Assembly (NCBI RefSeq): GCF_002504165.1
Contig: NZ_CP021404.1
Location: 1,240,001-1,304,000 of the forward strand
Source of the DNA: Pacificitalea manganoxidans
Lineage (GTDB): Bacteria > Pseudomonadota > Alphaproteobacteria > Rhodobacterales > Rhodobacteraceae
Length of the DNA stretch: 64,000 bases
Reading direction: 5' to 3'
The notes beneath the pieces were generated by a model. That model worked only from the letters and a program-made list of their open reading frames with translations, ran no database searches and was not told where the DNA came from. Below are positions 19,104-27,656 of this stretch, piece after piece (positions within the stretch are counted from its first letter, which is position 1; each line of letters begins with the position of its first letter). Made by a program: the position numbers and the translations under genes.

Positions 19104-19628
19104 ATGCACTTCATGGAATCCCTGCGCCGCCGCTATGGGGCGCTCCTCTACCTGTGTGGACTGGCTGCCGGTGTCCTGCTGTTTGCAGTGATGCTGCTGG
19201 TCGTCGCCAATGTGGTGATGCGCTACGCCTTCAACCAGCCGGTCACCGGCACGCTGGAGCTGACCGAAAGCGCGCTGCCGCTCATCATCTTCTTTTCGCT
19301 GGCGCTGACGCAGGCGCATGGCGGCCATATCAAGGTGGTGTTGCTGACGCAGCATCTGTCGCCCCGGCTGGGCCGCGCGGCCAAGGTGCTGGCTATGATC
19401 GCGGGCTTCGTTCTGTTCGCATGGGCGGCCTATGCGGGCTGGAACATGGCAGCCAAAAGCTTTGCCATCGGCGAGTTGGAGCGCGGCGCGATCCGCTTTC
19501 CGATCTGGCCGGTCAAATTCGCCGTCTTCTTCGGCCTTGCCCTGTTGGCGGTGCAGTTCCTGCTCGACGGGATCTGGGTCGCGCTGGGCGGCTCCCTTCC
19601 AGATGATAGTGACGAGGTGATGGAATGA
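19104..19628 (+). CDS. TRAP transporter small permease (DctQ family)
   Basis: A 174-residue protein with four hydrophobic helices, opening with a short cytoplasmic basic stretch and carrying NVVMRYAFNQPVTGTLELTE, the DctQ signature. It forms the small membrane subunit that works with DctM. It overlaps dctM by ATGA. Confidence 0.9.
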   Translation: MHFMESLRRRYGALLYLCGLAAGVLLFAVMLLVVANVVMRYAFNQPVTGTLELTESALPLIIFFSLALTQAHGGHIKVVLLTQHLSPRLGRAAKVLAMIAGFVLFAWAAYAGWNMAAKSFAIGELERGAIRFPIWPVKFAVFFGLALLAVQFLLDGIWVALGGSLPDDSDEVME

Positions 19629-20935
19629 GCTCGCTTGTCATTGGCGGCATCGGCGTCGCCGCGCTGTTTGGCGGTATTCTTCTGGGCATCAACGTCATGG
19701 TGGTGCTGGGTCTGGTGGGCGCCTTCGGGCTGGCCGCGCTGGTCGGGTTTAACGCCGCCACCGCGATCCTCGGCACCGTGTTTTTCGACACTACGCATTC
19801 ATTCCACTTCTCGGTGATCCCGCTGTTTCTGCTCATGGGCTTCTTTGCCATGCGCGCGGGTCTGGGCGAGGATCTGTTCGAGGCCACGACCAAATGGCTG
19901 GGCAATCTGCGCGGCGGGCTTGCGATTTCCACCACGCTCGGGGCTGCGGCCTTTGGCGCGGCGTCGGGCTCCTCCGTCGGGACCGCGACGGTGTTCACCA
20001 AGCTGGCGCTGCCGCAGATGCTCGACCGGGGCTATGACAAAAGCCTCGCCTCGGCCTCCATCGCCATTGCGGGCACGCTGGCAGTGATGATCCCGCCCTC
20101 GGCGCTGGTCGTGGTCTATGGCATCCTGACCGACAGTTCCATCGGCGCGCTTCTGATCGCGGGCTTCATCCCCGGTGTGGTGTTCGCCATCGTCCTGTGC
20201 GTGGCCATCTGGCTGACCGTGTGGCGACGCCCGGAACTGGCCCCGCGCGAATGCTATAACTTCACCCTGCGCGAGAAATTCGCGTCGTTGAAGCTCGCCG
20301 GGCCGCTGGTGCTTATCATCTTGCTCATCGTCGTTGGGCTTTACGCCGGGATCTTCACCCCGACCGAGGCAGGCGGCATCGGTGCGTTCGCGACCTTTAC
20401 GCTGGCCATCATCCGACACCGTGGCATCGGCGGGGTGGAGTTGCGCAAGACCCTGTTGGAGACGATCCAAACCTCCGCCATGATCTTCGGCATCCTGATC
20501 GCCGCGCTGGTGTTTTCCAAGTTCCTCGCGCTGTCGGGGGTGGCCAACACGGTCGGCGGCTTCCTCACCGGGCTGGAGGTGAACCGCTGGGTCATCGTGG
20601 TGCTGGTGTCGCTGATCTATCTGGCGCTAGGCATGATGATGGATGCGCCCGCGCTGCTGGCGATCACCCTGCCGATCACCCATCCGGTGATGATGGATCT
20701 GGGGTTCGATCCGATCTGGTTCGGCATCTTCGTGGTGCTGCTGGTGGAGATCGGCGCGGTCACGCCGCCGGTGGGGATCAACTGTTTCGTGGTGCAATCG
20801 GCGTCCAATGGCCGCGTGTCGCTGGAGCAGGTGTTCAAGGGGCTGGTGCCCTTCGTGCTGGCAGGCTTTGCGATGCTGGTGTTGCTGAGCCTGTTCCCGC
20901 AATTGGCGCTGTTCCTGCCGGAGACGATGCTGTGA
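19625..20935 (+). CDS. TRAP transporter large permease (DctM family)
   Basis: A 436-residue, about 12-helix large subunit. It has the DctM features GAAAFGAASGSSVGTATVFTK, MIPPSALVVVYGILTD and the closing EIGAVTPPVGINCFV segment. It drives Na+ or H+ coupled uptake of the acid captured by DctP. The following glutathione transferase gene starts inside its stop codon (GTGA), so the transporter and catabolic genes form one operon. Confidence 0.92.
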   Translation: MSSLVIGGIGVAALFGGILLGINVMVVLGLVGAFGLAALVGFNAATAILGTVFFDTTHSFHFSVIPLFLLMGFFAMRAGLGEDLFEATTKWLGNLRGGLAISTTLGAAAFGAASGSSVGTATVFTKLALPQMLDRGYDKSLASASIAIAGTLAVMIPPSALVVVYGILTDSSIGALLIAGFIPGVVFAIVLCVAIWLTVWRRPELAPRECYNFTLREKFASLKLAGPLVLIILLIVVGLYAGIFTPTEAGGIGAFATFTLAIIRHRGIGGVELRKTLLETIQTSAMIFGILIAALVFSKFLALSGVANTVGGFLTGLEVNRWVIVVLVSLIYLALGMMMDAPALLAITLPITHPVMMDLGFDPIWFGIFVVLLVEIGAVTPPVGINCFVVQSASNGRVSLEQVFKGLVPFVLAGFAMLVLLSLFPQLALFLPETML

Positions 20936-21588
20936 CCGTGATGGCAACCACCCCGCAGGCGCTGAGCGGGCCGGGCACGGGCGGGCGCGCGGTGCTGCGA
21001 TCGACCCTGACCTCCCCCTACGGGCGTAAGGTGCGCATGGCCGCCTCGGTGCTGGGGCTTACCCCCCGCATCGAGGTCATCGCCGCCGACACCCGCGACC
21101 TGAGCGACGATCTGCGCCGCCAGAACCCGCTGGGCAAGATCCCCTGCCTGATGACCGATGACGGCACCCTGTTCGACAGCCGGGTGATCGTCGAATATCT
21201 CGACACGCTGGCAGGCGGCGACCGCCTGATCCCGCGCGAAGGCGTGGCCCGGTTCCGCTGTCTGACCCATGCCTGTCTGTCCGACGGGGTGACCGATGCG
21301 GCGCTGCTGATGGTCTACGAGGACCGGTTTCGCGCGCCTGCGCAGAAGTCCGACGAATGGCTCACCCATCAGCGCGGCAAGGTGGAGCGCGGCCTGACCG
21401 CGCTTGCCGCCGCGCCCCCCGATCCGCGCCGCACCGATGCGGCGTCGATCTCGCTGGCCTGTGCTTTGGGCTACCTTGATTGGCGCATGCCGGTGGCGTG
21501 GCGCGACCGCTGGCCGGCGCTTGTCGCGTGGCACGATGCCTTCGCCGCCGCCGAGCCTGCCCATGCCGAAACGGAGAGACCGCAATGA
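20932..21588 (+). CDS. Glutathione S-transferase family protein
   Basis: A 218-residue cytosolic protein with an N-terminal thioredoxin-like domain (STLTSPYGRKVRMAASVLGL; Ser/Pro-Tyr glutathione-site segment; NPLGKIPCL and DSRVIVEYLD glutathione contacts) and a helical C-terminal domain. In a catabolic operon it could cleave an ether or thioether, isomerise an intermediate, or protect against an electrophile. The annotated GTG overlaps the dctM stop; an ATG three codons later is an alternative. Confidence 0.85.
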   Translation: MTVMATTPQALSGPGTGGRAVLRSTLTSPYGRKVRMAASVLGLTPRIEVIAADTRDLSDDLRRQNPLGKIPCLMTDDGTLFDSRVIVEYLDTLAGGDRLIPREGVARFRCLTHACLSDGVTDAALLMVYEDRFRAPAQKSDEWLTHQRGKVERGLTALAAAPPDPRRTDAASISLACALGYLDWRMPVAWRDRWPALVAWHDAFAAAEPAHAETERPQ

Positions 21589-22148
21589 CCGACTGGCCCG
21601 AACAGCGCCTTCCCGCCCCCGATCCCGCTAATTATGACGCCCGACAGCAGCAGATCCACGACGACATCGCCTCCGGCCCCCGTGGCGGCGTGCGGGGTCC
21701 GCTTGCGGTCTGGCTGCACCGGCCCGAACTGGCCGCGCGGGCGCAGGATCTGGGGCGCTACTGCCGCTATGACACCTCGCTGGAGCCACGGTTGAGCGAA
21801 CTGGCGATCCTGACCATGGCGCGGCACTGGGATGCGGAATACGAATGGTTCGCGCATAAGCCCCCCGCGCTGAAGGCCGGTCTGCCTGCGCCGGTGGTCG
21901 AAGCGCTGCGCACCCGCACGCCGCCGCCCTTCGAGGATGACGAAACCCGCCTCACCCATGCGGTGACGGTTTCGGTGCTGGAAACCCGCGATGTGAGCGA
22001 CGCGCTTTATGCCGAGGCAGAGGCGGTGCTGGGCACCGGGCGGCTCGTCGATCTGGTCGGTGTGATTGGCTACTACACGCTGATTTCGGCCACGTTGAAT
22101 GTGTTCCGCATCTCTCCGCCGCGCGATGCAGAAAGGCAGCTGACATGA
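21585..22148 (+). CDS. Carboxymuconolactone decarboxylase (CMD/AhpD) family protein
   Basis: A 187-residue protein with the CMD core EPRLSELAILTMARHWDAEYEWFAH. It lacks the CxxC redox pair of AhpD peroxidases, so it is closer to the decarboxylase/unknown-function branch. It overlaps the glutathione transferase and amidohydrolase genes by 4 bases each. Exact activity is unknown; linkage to a LigI-like hydrolase suggests work on a carboxylated lactone or pyrone. Confidence 0.8.
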   Translation: MTDWPEQRLPAPDPANYDARQQQIHDDIASGPRGGVRGPLAVWLHRPELAARAQDLGRYCRYDTSLEPRLSELAILTMARHWDAEYEWFAHKPPALKAGLPAPVVEALRTRTPPPFEDDETRLTHAVTVSVLETRDVSDALYAEAEAVLGTGRLVDLVGVIGYYTLISATLNVFRISPPRDAERQLT

Positions 22149-23023
22149 ATGACGCGCCCCGCACTTGGCACAGTGCGCCCTCCGCGCCGACCCTGACCCT
22201 GCCCGATGGCGCGACCGATTGCCATGTCCATGTCTTCGGCCCCGTCGCCCGGTTTCCCTATGCGCCCGAAAGCGGGTTCAAGCCCGGCGACGCGCCCAAG
22301 GAGGCGCTGTTTGCGCTGCATGACATGCTGGGGATCGACCGTTGCGTGATCGTGCAATCGGGCTGCCACGGCCATGATAATTCCGCCGTTGCCGACGCCA
22401 TCGCCGCCCGTCCGGGGCGCTATCTGGGCATCGCGCTGGCCCCGCCCGACATCCTCGACACCCGCATCCGCGCGCTGCATGCGCAGGGGTTCCGGGGTGT
22501 GCGGTTCAATTACATGGCGCATCTCGCCCCCGGCGCCAGCCATGATGAACTGCGCGCGCTGGCGCCCCGTTTGGCCGATCACGGCTGGCAATTGCTGATC
22601 CATATGGAGGCCGGGCTGATCGACGATCTTGCCCCGGTGCTGGCGGATCTGCCCTGTCCGGTCGTGATCGATCACATGGCCCGGATCGACGCGACGCAGG
22701 GCATGGATCAGGCACCGTTTCAGACCCTGCTGCGCTTGGCGGAGAAGCCCCATGTCTGGGTAAAGGTTTCCGGTTCCGAGCGCTGCTCCGGGCAGGAGCC
22801 GCCCTATGCCGATGCGACCCCGTTCGCCGCGCGGCTGGTGACGCTGTTCCCCCATCGCACGATCTGGGGCACCGATTGGCCTCACCCCAATTTCCGTGCC
22901 GCCCCGCCCGATGACGGGCTGCTGGTGGACACGCTAAAGGCCATCGCGCCGGAGCCTGCCGCGCTGCAACGGCTGCTCGTCGACAACCCCCAACGACTCT
23001 ATGCATTCGGAGAGGACGCATGA
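22145..23023 (+). CDS. LigI-like metal-dependent lactone hydrolase (amidohydrolase family 2)
   Basis: A 292-residue TIM-barrel hydrolase. Motifs: TDCHVHVFGPVARFPY (HxH), CVIVQSGCHGHDNSA, GVRFNYM, VIDHMARID and TIWGTDWPHPN (terminal Asp). The N-terminal half and the WGTDWPHPN segment closely resemble 2-pyrone-4,6-dicarboxylate hydrolase LigI from memory; sulfomuconolactone hydrolase and sugar-lactone hydrolases are in the same family. It lies between CMD-family and SDR genes in the TRAP operon. Confidence 0.82.
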   Translation: MNDAPRTWHSAPSAPTLTLPDGATDCHVHVFGPVARFPYAPESGFKPGDAPKEALFALHDMLGIDRCVIVQSGCHGHDNSAVADAIAARPGRYLGIALAPPDILDTRIRALHAQGFRGVRFNYMAHLAPGASHDELRALAPRLADHGWQLLIHMEAGLIDDLAPVLADLPCPVVIDHMARIDATQGMDQAPFQTLLRLAEKPHVWVKVSGSERCSGQEPPYADATPFAARLVTLFPHRTIWGTDWPHPNFRAAPPDDGLLVDTLKAIAPEPAALQRLLVDNPQRLYAFGEDA

Positions 23024-23820
23024 CAGGACGGCTTCAGGATAAGGTCGCGATCATCACCGGCGCAGGCTGTGTCGGGCCCGGCTGGGGCAATGGCCGCGCG
23101 GCCTGTGTGCGGTTCGCGGAGGAAGGGGCGCGGGTCTTTGCCGTCGATCTCAATCCCGCTGCGATGGAGGACACGCTGACCCGAACCCGCGCCACCGGCG
23201 CGGAGGTGGCGCCGCATCACTGCGATGTCACCGACCGGGCCGCGGTCGAGGCGATGGTCGCCGCCTGCATCGCGCGTTTCGGGCGGGTCGATATCCTCGT
23301 CAACAATGTCGGCGGTTCGGCCAAGGGTGGCGCGGTCGATCTTTCCGAAGAAGACTGGGACCGGCAAATGGCGTTCAACCTCAAATCCGTCTACCTGACC
23401 TGCCGCGCGGTGCTGCCGCATATGGCGGGGCAGGGCGCCGGGGCGATCGTTAACACCTCGTCGACCTCCGGCACGCGCTGGACTGGCGCGGCGCAGGTCG
23501 CCTATGCCTCGTCCAAGGCGGCGGTGATCCAGTTTGGTAAGGTAACGGCCGTGGAATATGCGCCCAAGGGCGTGCGGGTGAACACGGTGGTGCCGGGCCA
23601 GTTGCACACGCCAATGGTCGAGGCGCGGCTGGCAGGGCAGCGCGCGGGCGGCGATGTGGACGGGCTGCTGGCGCAGCGGGTCGCCCGTATTCCGATGGGC
23701 TGGATGGGCGATGGCCGCGACACCGCCAATGCGGCGCTGTTTCTGGCCTCCGACGAGGCGCGGTTCATCACCGGCTCTGAAATCACCGTCGATGGCGGCA
23801 TGTCGGTGCGCTGTGACTGA
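23020..23820 (+). CDS. Short-chain dehydrogenase/reductase with extended glycine motif
   Basis: A 266-residue SDR. The cofactor motif reads ITGAGCVGPGWGNGRA, an expanded form of TGxxxGxG seen in one SDR subgroup. Asp in AVDLNP favours NAD(H). NNVGG, the Ser of NTSSTSG and YASSK supply the catalytic Asn-Ser-Tyr-Lys set, and ITVDGGMSV is the usual C-terminus. It is the last gene of the TRAP operon and overlaps the LigI-like gene by ATGA; it probably oxidises an alcohol intermediate. Confidence 0.88.
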   Translation: MTGRLQDKVAIITGAGCVGPGWGNGRAACVRFAEEGARVFAVDLNPAAMEDTLTRTRATGAEVAPHHCDVTDRAAVEAMVAACIARFGRVDILVNNVGGSAKGGAVDLSEEDWDRQMAFNLKSVYLTCRAVLPHMAGQGAGAIVNTSSTSGTRWTGAAQVAYASSKAAVIQFGKVTAVEYAPKGVRVNTVVPGQLHTPMVEARLAGQRAGGDVDGLLAQRVARIPMGWMGDGRDTANAALFLASDEARFITGSEITVDGGMSVRCD

Positions 23821-23845
23821 GCGGGCCGCCTAGCCGCTGGCCCGC
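23821..23845 (+). terminator. Bidirectional hairpin between converging SDR and LacI genes
   Basis: GCGGGCC and GGCCCGC form a 7-bp stem right at the SDR stop, overlapping the stop of the convergent LacI gene. It lacks a T-run on either side. Confidence 0.4.
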
Positions 23846-24894
23846 GGCACGAAGGTAAAGCCGGTGTCGTGACTGCGCGGCGCGTCCGCGCTGTCGGCCT
23901 CGGCGGCACTGCCGGGCCCGGCCAAGGGATCGCGCGCCAGAATGCAGCCTGCCACCTTGGCCGCGATCTGGTCCGCCGCAGGGCGGATTGTGGTCAGGGG
24001 CGGCACGGTTTGGGCTGCGAAATCCAGATCGCCAAAGCCCGCCACCGCCAGAGTGCCCGGCACCGAGATGCCGCGCCGCTGCGCCTCGAACAGCACGCCA
24101 AGCGCCAGCGTATCGTTGGAACAGGCCACGGCGCGGGCAGGGGCGTCGTCCATCGCCGCCAACAGGCGCACGCCCGACGCGGTGCTTGCGGGCTGGGCAT
24201 CCTCCAGCAGACGGGCGGGCAGGCCGGCTTCGGCCATTTCGTCCAAAAACCCCTGCGCCCGTTGCGCGGCGCGCAGATCCTCGCCCAGCCGCGCCCCAAG
24301 AAAGGCGGCGCTATCATAGCCCTGTTCGATGAACCGCCGCGCGATGCAACGCCCCGCGGCCTCGTGCGAAAACCCCACGGCCTGATCGATCGGGGTGCAG
24401 CCCAGTTCCCACATCTCCACCACCGGGGTTGCGGTCTTGCGCAGCAGGTCGCGGGTGGCTTGTGTGTGGGTGCAGCCGGTCAGCACGATGGCCGCCGGGG
24501 CCCAAGACAGCGCGGCGCGCACCAGCGCCTCTTCCTGCTCGCGGGAATATTCGGTGTGACCCACCAGCGTTTGCAGCCCGTGCTGGGCCAGCAGGCGCTC
24601 TAGCTCCGTCACCGTTTCGGAAAAGAACGCATTGCGCAGCGACGGCACGATGACGCTGACGACCCGCGATCCCGCTGCCGCCAACCCGCCCGCGACATAG
24701 TTCGGAACATAGCCCAACTCATCGATCGCGGCCTTCACGCGCAGGCTGATGCGTTCCGACACCGCCGCCGGTTTGCGCAGGTAAAGCGATACGGTCGACG
24801 GCGACACCGCAGCCAGTTGCGCGACATCGGTCATGGTGATGCTTTGCATCTTGCGCCGCTTGCGCGGGGATCTGGGGCTGTCGGCGCTGTCCAT
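23830..24894 (-). CDS. LacI-family transcriptional regulator
   Basis: A 354-residue repressor. The helix-turn-helix and hinge are ITMTDVAQLAAVSPSTVSLYLRKP and VPNYVAGGLAAAGSRVVSVIVPS, followed by a sugar-binding-protein-like effector domain. A basic N-terminal extension (RSPRKRRK) precedes the DNA-binding domain. The start at 24894 follows GTGAGGACA; a longer upstream frame has no ribosome site. The true target is unclear: it sits back to back with the TRAP operon and near the sugar operon. Confidence 0.88.
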   Translation of the reverse strand: MDSADSPRSPRKRRKMQSITMTDVAQLAAVSPSTVSLYLRKPAAVSERISLRVKAAIDELGYVPNYVAGGLAAAGSRVVSVIVPSLRNAFFSETVTELERLLAQHGLQTLVGHTEYSREQEEALVRAALSWAPAAIVLTGCTHTQATRDLLRKTATPVVEMWELGCTPIDQAVGFSHEAAGRCIARRFIEQGYDSAAFLGARLGEDLRAAQRAQGFLDEMAEAGLPARLLEDAQPASTASGVRLLAAMDDAPARAVACSNDTLALGVLFEAQRRGISVPGTLAVAGFGDLDFAAQTVPPLTTIRPAADQIAAKVAGCILARDPLAGPGSAAEADSADAPRSHDTGFTFVPRASG

Positions 24895-24958
24895 TGTCCT
24901 CACATGACCTGCTGCGGCGTGCGCTGCAAGATAGCCCAGCCAGCCCTGCAGAAACAAG

Positions 24959-24983
24959 GAAAACGCCCCTCATGGCAGGGCGT
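24959..24983 (-). terminator. Rho-independent terminator of the second LacI gene
   Basis: Read on the minus strand, ACGCCC and GGGCGT form a short stem followed by TTTT, about 50 bases after the stop of the LacI gene at 25036-26058. Confidence 0.5.
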
Positions 24984-25035
24984 CGCGACGCTGCGTTGCG
25001 GCGTGCGGGGGCGGTGAGGCGGGCTAGCGTTGGGG

Positions 25036-26058
25036 TTAGCGTGGCGGGGGCGCTGTCGATTCCCGCACCACCAGCGAAAAGTCCAGTTCCCGGTGCGGGA
25101 TCGTCGGTTCTCCGGCAAGGCTGGCGGTCAGCCATTGCCCGGCACAGACCCAGATTTCATCCGTCGGCATGTGGATCGTGGTCAGGCTGGGGTTCAGATG
25201 GCGGCTCCAGTCCAGATCGTCGAACCCGACAAAGGACACATCGTCGGGCACCTTCAACCCCATGCGGATCGCCTCCAGCATCACGCCATAGGCGATGACA
25301 TCATTGCCGCAGATCACGGCGGTAGGGTGATCGTCCTGACCGAAAAGCGTCCGCGCGGCCTGCCGGGCTTCGTCCAGATTATAGTTCACCTGCATCTGCC
25401 ACTGCGCGGGCGGCTGCGCGCCATGATCCGCCAGCACGGTCAGGACGCCCCGGCTTCGGGCCTGCGCGCGGTCATTGTTGCGGTGGATCGCGGAAACGGT
25501 TGCCACCCGGCGATGCCCCAGATCCATCAGGTGCCGGGTGATGCGCTGGCCTGCGGCTTCGTTATCGACGCCGACGCTGGGATAGGGCTTGTCCGGGTCA
25601 TAGACGCCCACATTCACAAACGGAATGGCATGGGCCATCAGCATCCGGCGCAGATCGGGATGGCGGGCGTCCCCGCGCAGGATCAACCCGTCGATCCCGC
25701 GAGAGACAAGGTTGCGCGCCTGCTCCAACTCGATTTCCAGATCGTATTCGTTGGTTGCCAGCAGCAGCAGGTAATTCTGCGAGGCGAGATAGGATTGCAG
25801 CGCCTGAAGCCCGCGCGCGAACATCGCATTGTCGACGGTGGGGACGATGGCACCGATGGTCCGGGTGCGCCGGGACGATAGCGCCCGCGCAGATGCATCG
25901 GGGATATAGCCCAGGTCCCGGATGGCCGTCGTGATCCGGTCGCGCAGCTTCTCGCTCACGCTGTCGGGGCGGTTCAGCGCCCGCGAAACGGTCGCTGTCG
26001 AGACGTTGGCGGCGCGGGCGACATCCCGGATTCCAATGGATTGCGTGCTGTCTGTCAT
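25036..26058 (-). CDS. LacI-family repressor, divergent from the sugar ABC operon
   Basis: A 340-residue LacI repressor: IGIRDVARAANVSTATVSRALNRP (helix-turn-helix), IPDASARALSSRRTRTIGAIVPT (hinge and start of effector domain), and a sugar-binding core ending in SFVGFDDLDWSRHLNPSLTTI. It is transcribed away from the ABC operon that starts at 26246; two GTAAC/GTTAC palindromes lie between them, one on its own leader and one on the operon promoter, so it probably represses both and is relieved by the imported sugar or sulfosugar. Confidence 0.9.
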   Translation of the reverse strand: MTDSTQSIGIRDVARAANVSTATVSRALNRPDSVSEKLRDRITTAIRDLGYIPDASARALSSRRTRTIGAIVPTVDNAMFARGLQALQSYLASQNYLLLLATNEYDLEIELEQARNLVSRGIDGLILRGDARHPDLRRMLMAHAIPFVNVGVYDPDKPYPSVGVDNEAAGQRITRHLMDLGHRRVATVSAIHRNNDRAQARSRGVLTVLADHGAQPPAQWQMQVNYNLDEARQAARTLFGQDDHPTAVICGNDVIAYGVMLEAIRMGLKVPDDVSFVGFDDLDWSRHLNPSLTTIHMPTDEIWVCAGQWLTASLAGEPTIPHRELDFSLVVRESTAPPPR

Positions 26059-26070
26059 CGGCTCGGATTG

Positions 26071-26081
26071 GTAACGGTTAC
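26071..26081 (+). promoter_or_regulatory. LacI-type operator in the leader of the divergent repressor gene
   Basis: GTAACGGTTAC is an 11-bp palindrome 13 bases upstream of the repressor start. It shares both half-sites with the 14-bp palindrome at 26180, which suggests autoregulation. Confidence 0.65.
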
Positions 26082-26154
26082 ATTCACTATACCCATGAAC
26101 TAACACGAAATCCCGCCTTTGGTCACTAGGGACTGTTACGTCATGCAAGCTCCA

Positions 26155-26193
26155 TTGACCGAATCGTAACGCTGTTATATGTAACCGGTTACA
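26155..26193 (+). promoter_or_regulatory. Promoter and LacI operator of the sugar/sulfosugar operon
   Basis: A -35 element TTGACC at 26155-26160 and a -10 candidate TATGTA at 26178-26183 are 17 bases apart. The perfect 14-bp palindrome TGTAACCGGTTACA (26180-26193), with the central CG typical of LacI-family sites, overlaps the -10 and start site, so binding would block initiation. Confidence 0.7.
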
Positions 26194-26245
26194 AGTTGCG
26201 GGTATGGGAGAAGGTGCCCCCGGCTTCATATGGGAGGATATGTAA

Positions 26246-27556
26246 ATGACGGTTTATAAGATCGCAGGGTCCAGCACGGCCGTGGCCGTGGCGCTGACCG
26301 CGCTGTCGGGCCTGCCCGCACTGGCACAGGACGGCGCTTTCGATTGGCGGGCCCATGAGGGGGAAACGGTTTCGTTTCTGGCCAATAACAACCCTTGGGC
26401 CACGACGGTGCTGGAATACGCCGATGAATTCGAGGAACTGACCGGCATCGAATTGGCGGTGGACAGCTACCAAGAACAGCAGATGCGCCAGCGCCTGCTG
26501 ACGGTGATGAACGCACGCAGCGACGAGATCGACGTGTTCATGACGCTGCCCTCCCGCGAGGGGATGCAATTCGCCGCTGCTGGCTGGTATCACGATCTGG
26601 CGGAATTCGCGCAATCCGACGTTGCGCCGGATTATGATTACGACGGGCTGAGCCGCGCACTGCTGGATGCGGCTACGTTCGATGGTGTGCTGACCGGGAT
26701 GCCGCTCAATATCGAAGGGCCGTTGCTCTACTACCGGACCGACGTGTTCGAAAGATGCGACGTGGCTCCGCCTACGACGCTGACCGAAATGCGTGACGCC
26801 GCCGCCACCATCGCGGAATGTGAGCCGGGCATGACGGCGTTCGCCACGCGCGGTCTGAAACCGGCGCTGCCCTATACGTTCAGCAACGTGCTGCACAATA
26901 TGGGCGGCAGCTACATGGCGGATGGCAAATCCAACCTGTGCTCCCCCGAGGCCAAGGCCGCGATCGAGCTTTATGCCGGCATCTTGCAGGATTATGGCCC
27001 GCCGGGCGTGGTCAATTACAGCTTCTATCAACTGACCTCGCTCTATCGGGCGGGCAGGGCGGCGATGTCGTTCCAGTCGTCGAACGAATTCCCAGCGGTG
27101 ATGGAAGGCGGCGACCGGCTCGAAGATACCGGCATCATGCCGCTGCCCGCAGGGGACGGCGGCTCCGTCCCGACGGCGATTGGCTGGGCACTTTCGGTGT
27201 CGGGCTTCAGCGACAATCCCGATGCGGCGTGGTATTTCGTGCAATGGGCCACCAGCCCGGAAATGCAGGCGCGTCTGGCGCTGCAAGGGATCGCACCGCC
27301 GCGCAGCGCCGCTGCCGAAAACCCCGATTACCTCGCATGGCTGGAAGAACAGCCGGTGCGTCAGGAATGGCAGGCCGCTCTGGGCCAGCTTGCGGATACG
27401 GGCTCGTCCGAAGTGGGCTTCCCGATCGTCCAAAACCCTGAATCGCGCGAATATATCGGGCAGGCGGTCAATGCGGTTCTGCTGGGACAGGCCACCGTCG
27501 ATGAGGCCTGCGCCGCAGCGGATGCTGACCTCAATGCGTTGATCGAGCGCGAATAA
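26246..27556 (+). CDS. ABC sugar transporter, periplasmic substrate-binding protein
   Basis: A 436-residue family 1 solute-binding protein with a Sec signal (about residues 1-28, ending ALA before QDGAFDW). The fold markers of sugar binders are present: LANNNPWATTVLEYADEFEELTGI at the start, FMTLPSREGMQFAAAGWYHDL, and AIGWALSVSGFSDNPDAAWYFVQWAT toward the C-terminus. It feeds the two permeases and ATPase of this operon. The genes downstream suggest its ligand is a sulfosugar, but a neutral sugar or polyol cannot be excluded. GGGAGGA precedes the ATG. Confidence 0.9.
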   Translation: MTVYKIAGSSTAVAVALTALSGLPALAQDGAFDWRAHEGETVSFLANNNPWATTVLEYADEFEELTGIELAVDSYQEQQMRQRLLTVMNARSDEIDVFMTLPSREGMQFAAAGWYHDLAEFAQSDVAPDYDYDGLSRALLDAATFDGVLTGMPLNIEGPLLYYRTDVFERCDVAPPTTLTEMRDAAATIAECEPGMTAFATRGLKPALPYTFSNVLHNMGGSYMADGKSNLCSPEAKAAIELYAGILQDYGPPGVVNYSFYQLTSLYRAGRAAMSFQSSNEFPAVMEGGDRLEDTGIMPLPAGDGGSVPTAIGWALSVSGFSDNPDAAWYFVQWATSPEMQARLALQGIAPPRSAAAENPDYLAWLEEQPVRQEWQAALGQLADTGSSEVGFPIVQNPESREYIGQAVNAVLLGQATVDEACAAADADLNALIERE

Positions 27557-27570
27557 AGCCTCCCCCCTGA

Positions 27571-27603
27571 CCGCCCGGCTGCCGCATCGCGATGGCCGGG
27601 CGG
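27571..27603 (+). terminator. Intercistronic hairpin after the sugar-binding-protein gene
   Basis: A 9-bp stem (CCGCCCGGC with GCCGGGCGG) with a 15-base loop and no T-run lies 14 bases after the binding-protein stop and before the SDR gene, as after other binding-protein genes here. Confidence 0.55.
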
Positions 27604-27656
27604 GCTATACCGCCAACCCCCCCAACATTCCTGACCCTGACGGAGCGGTTCCTACC

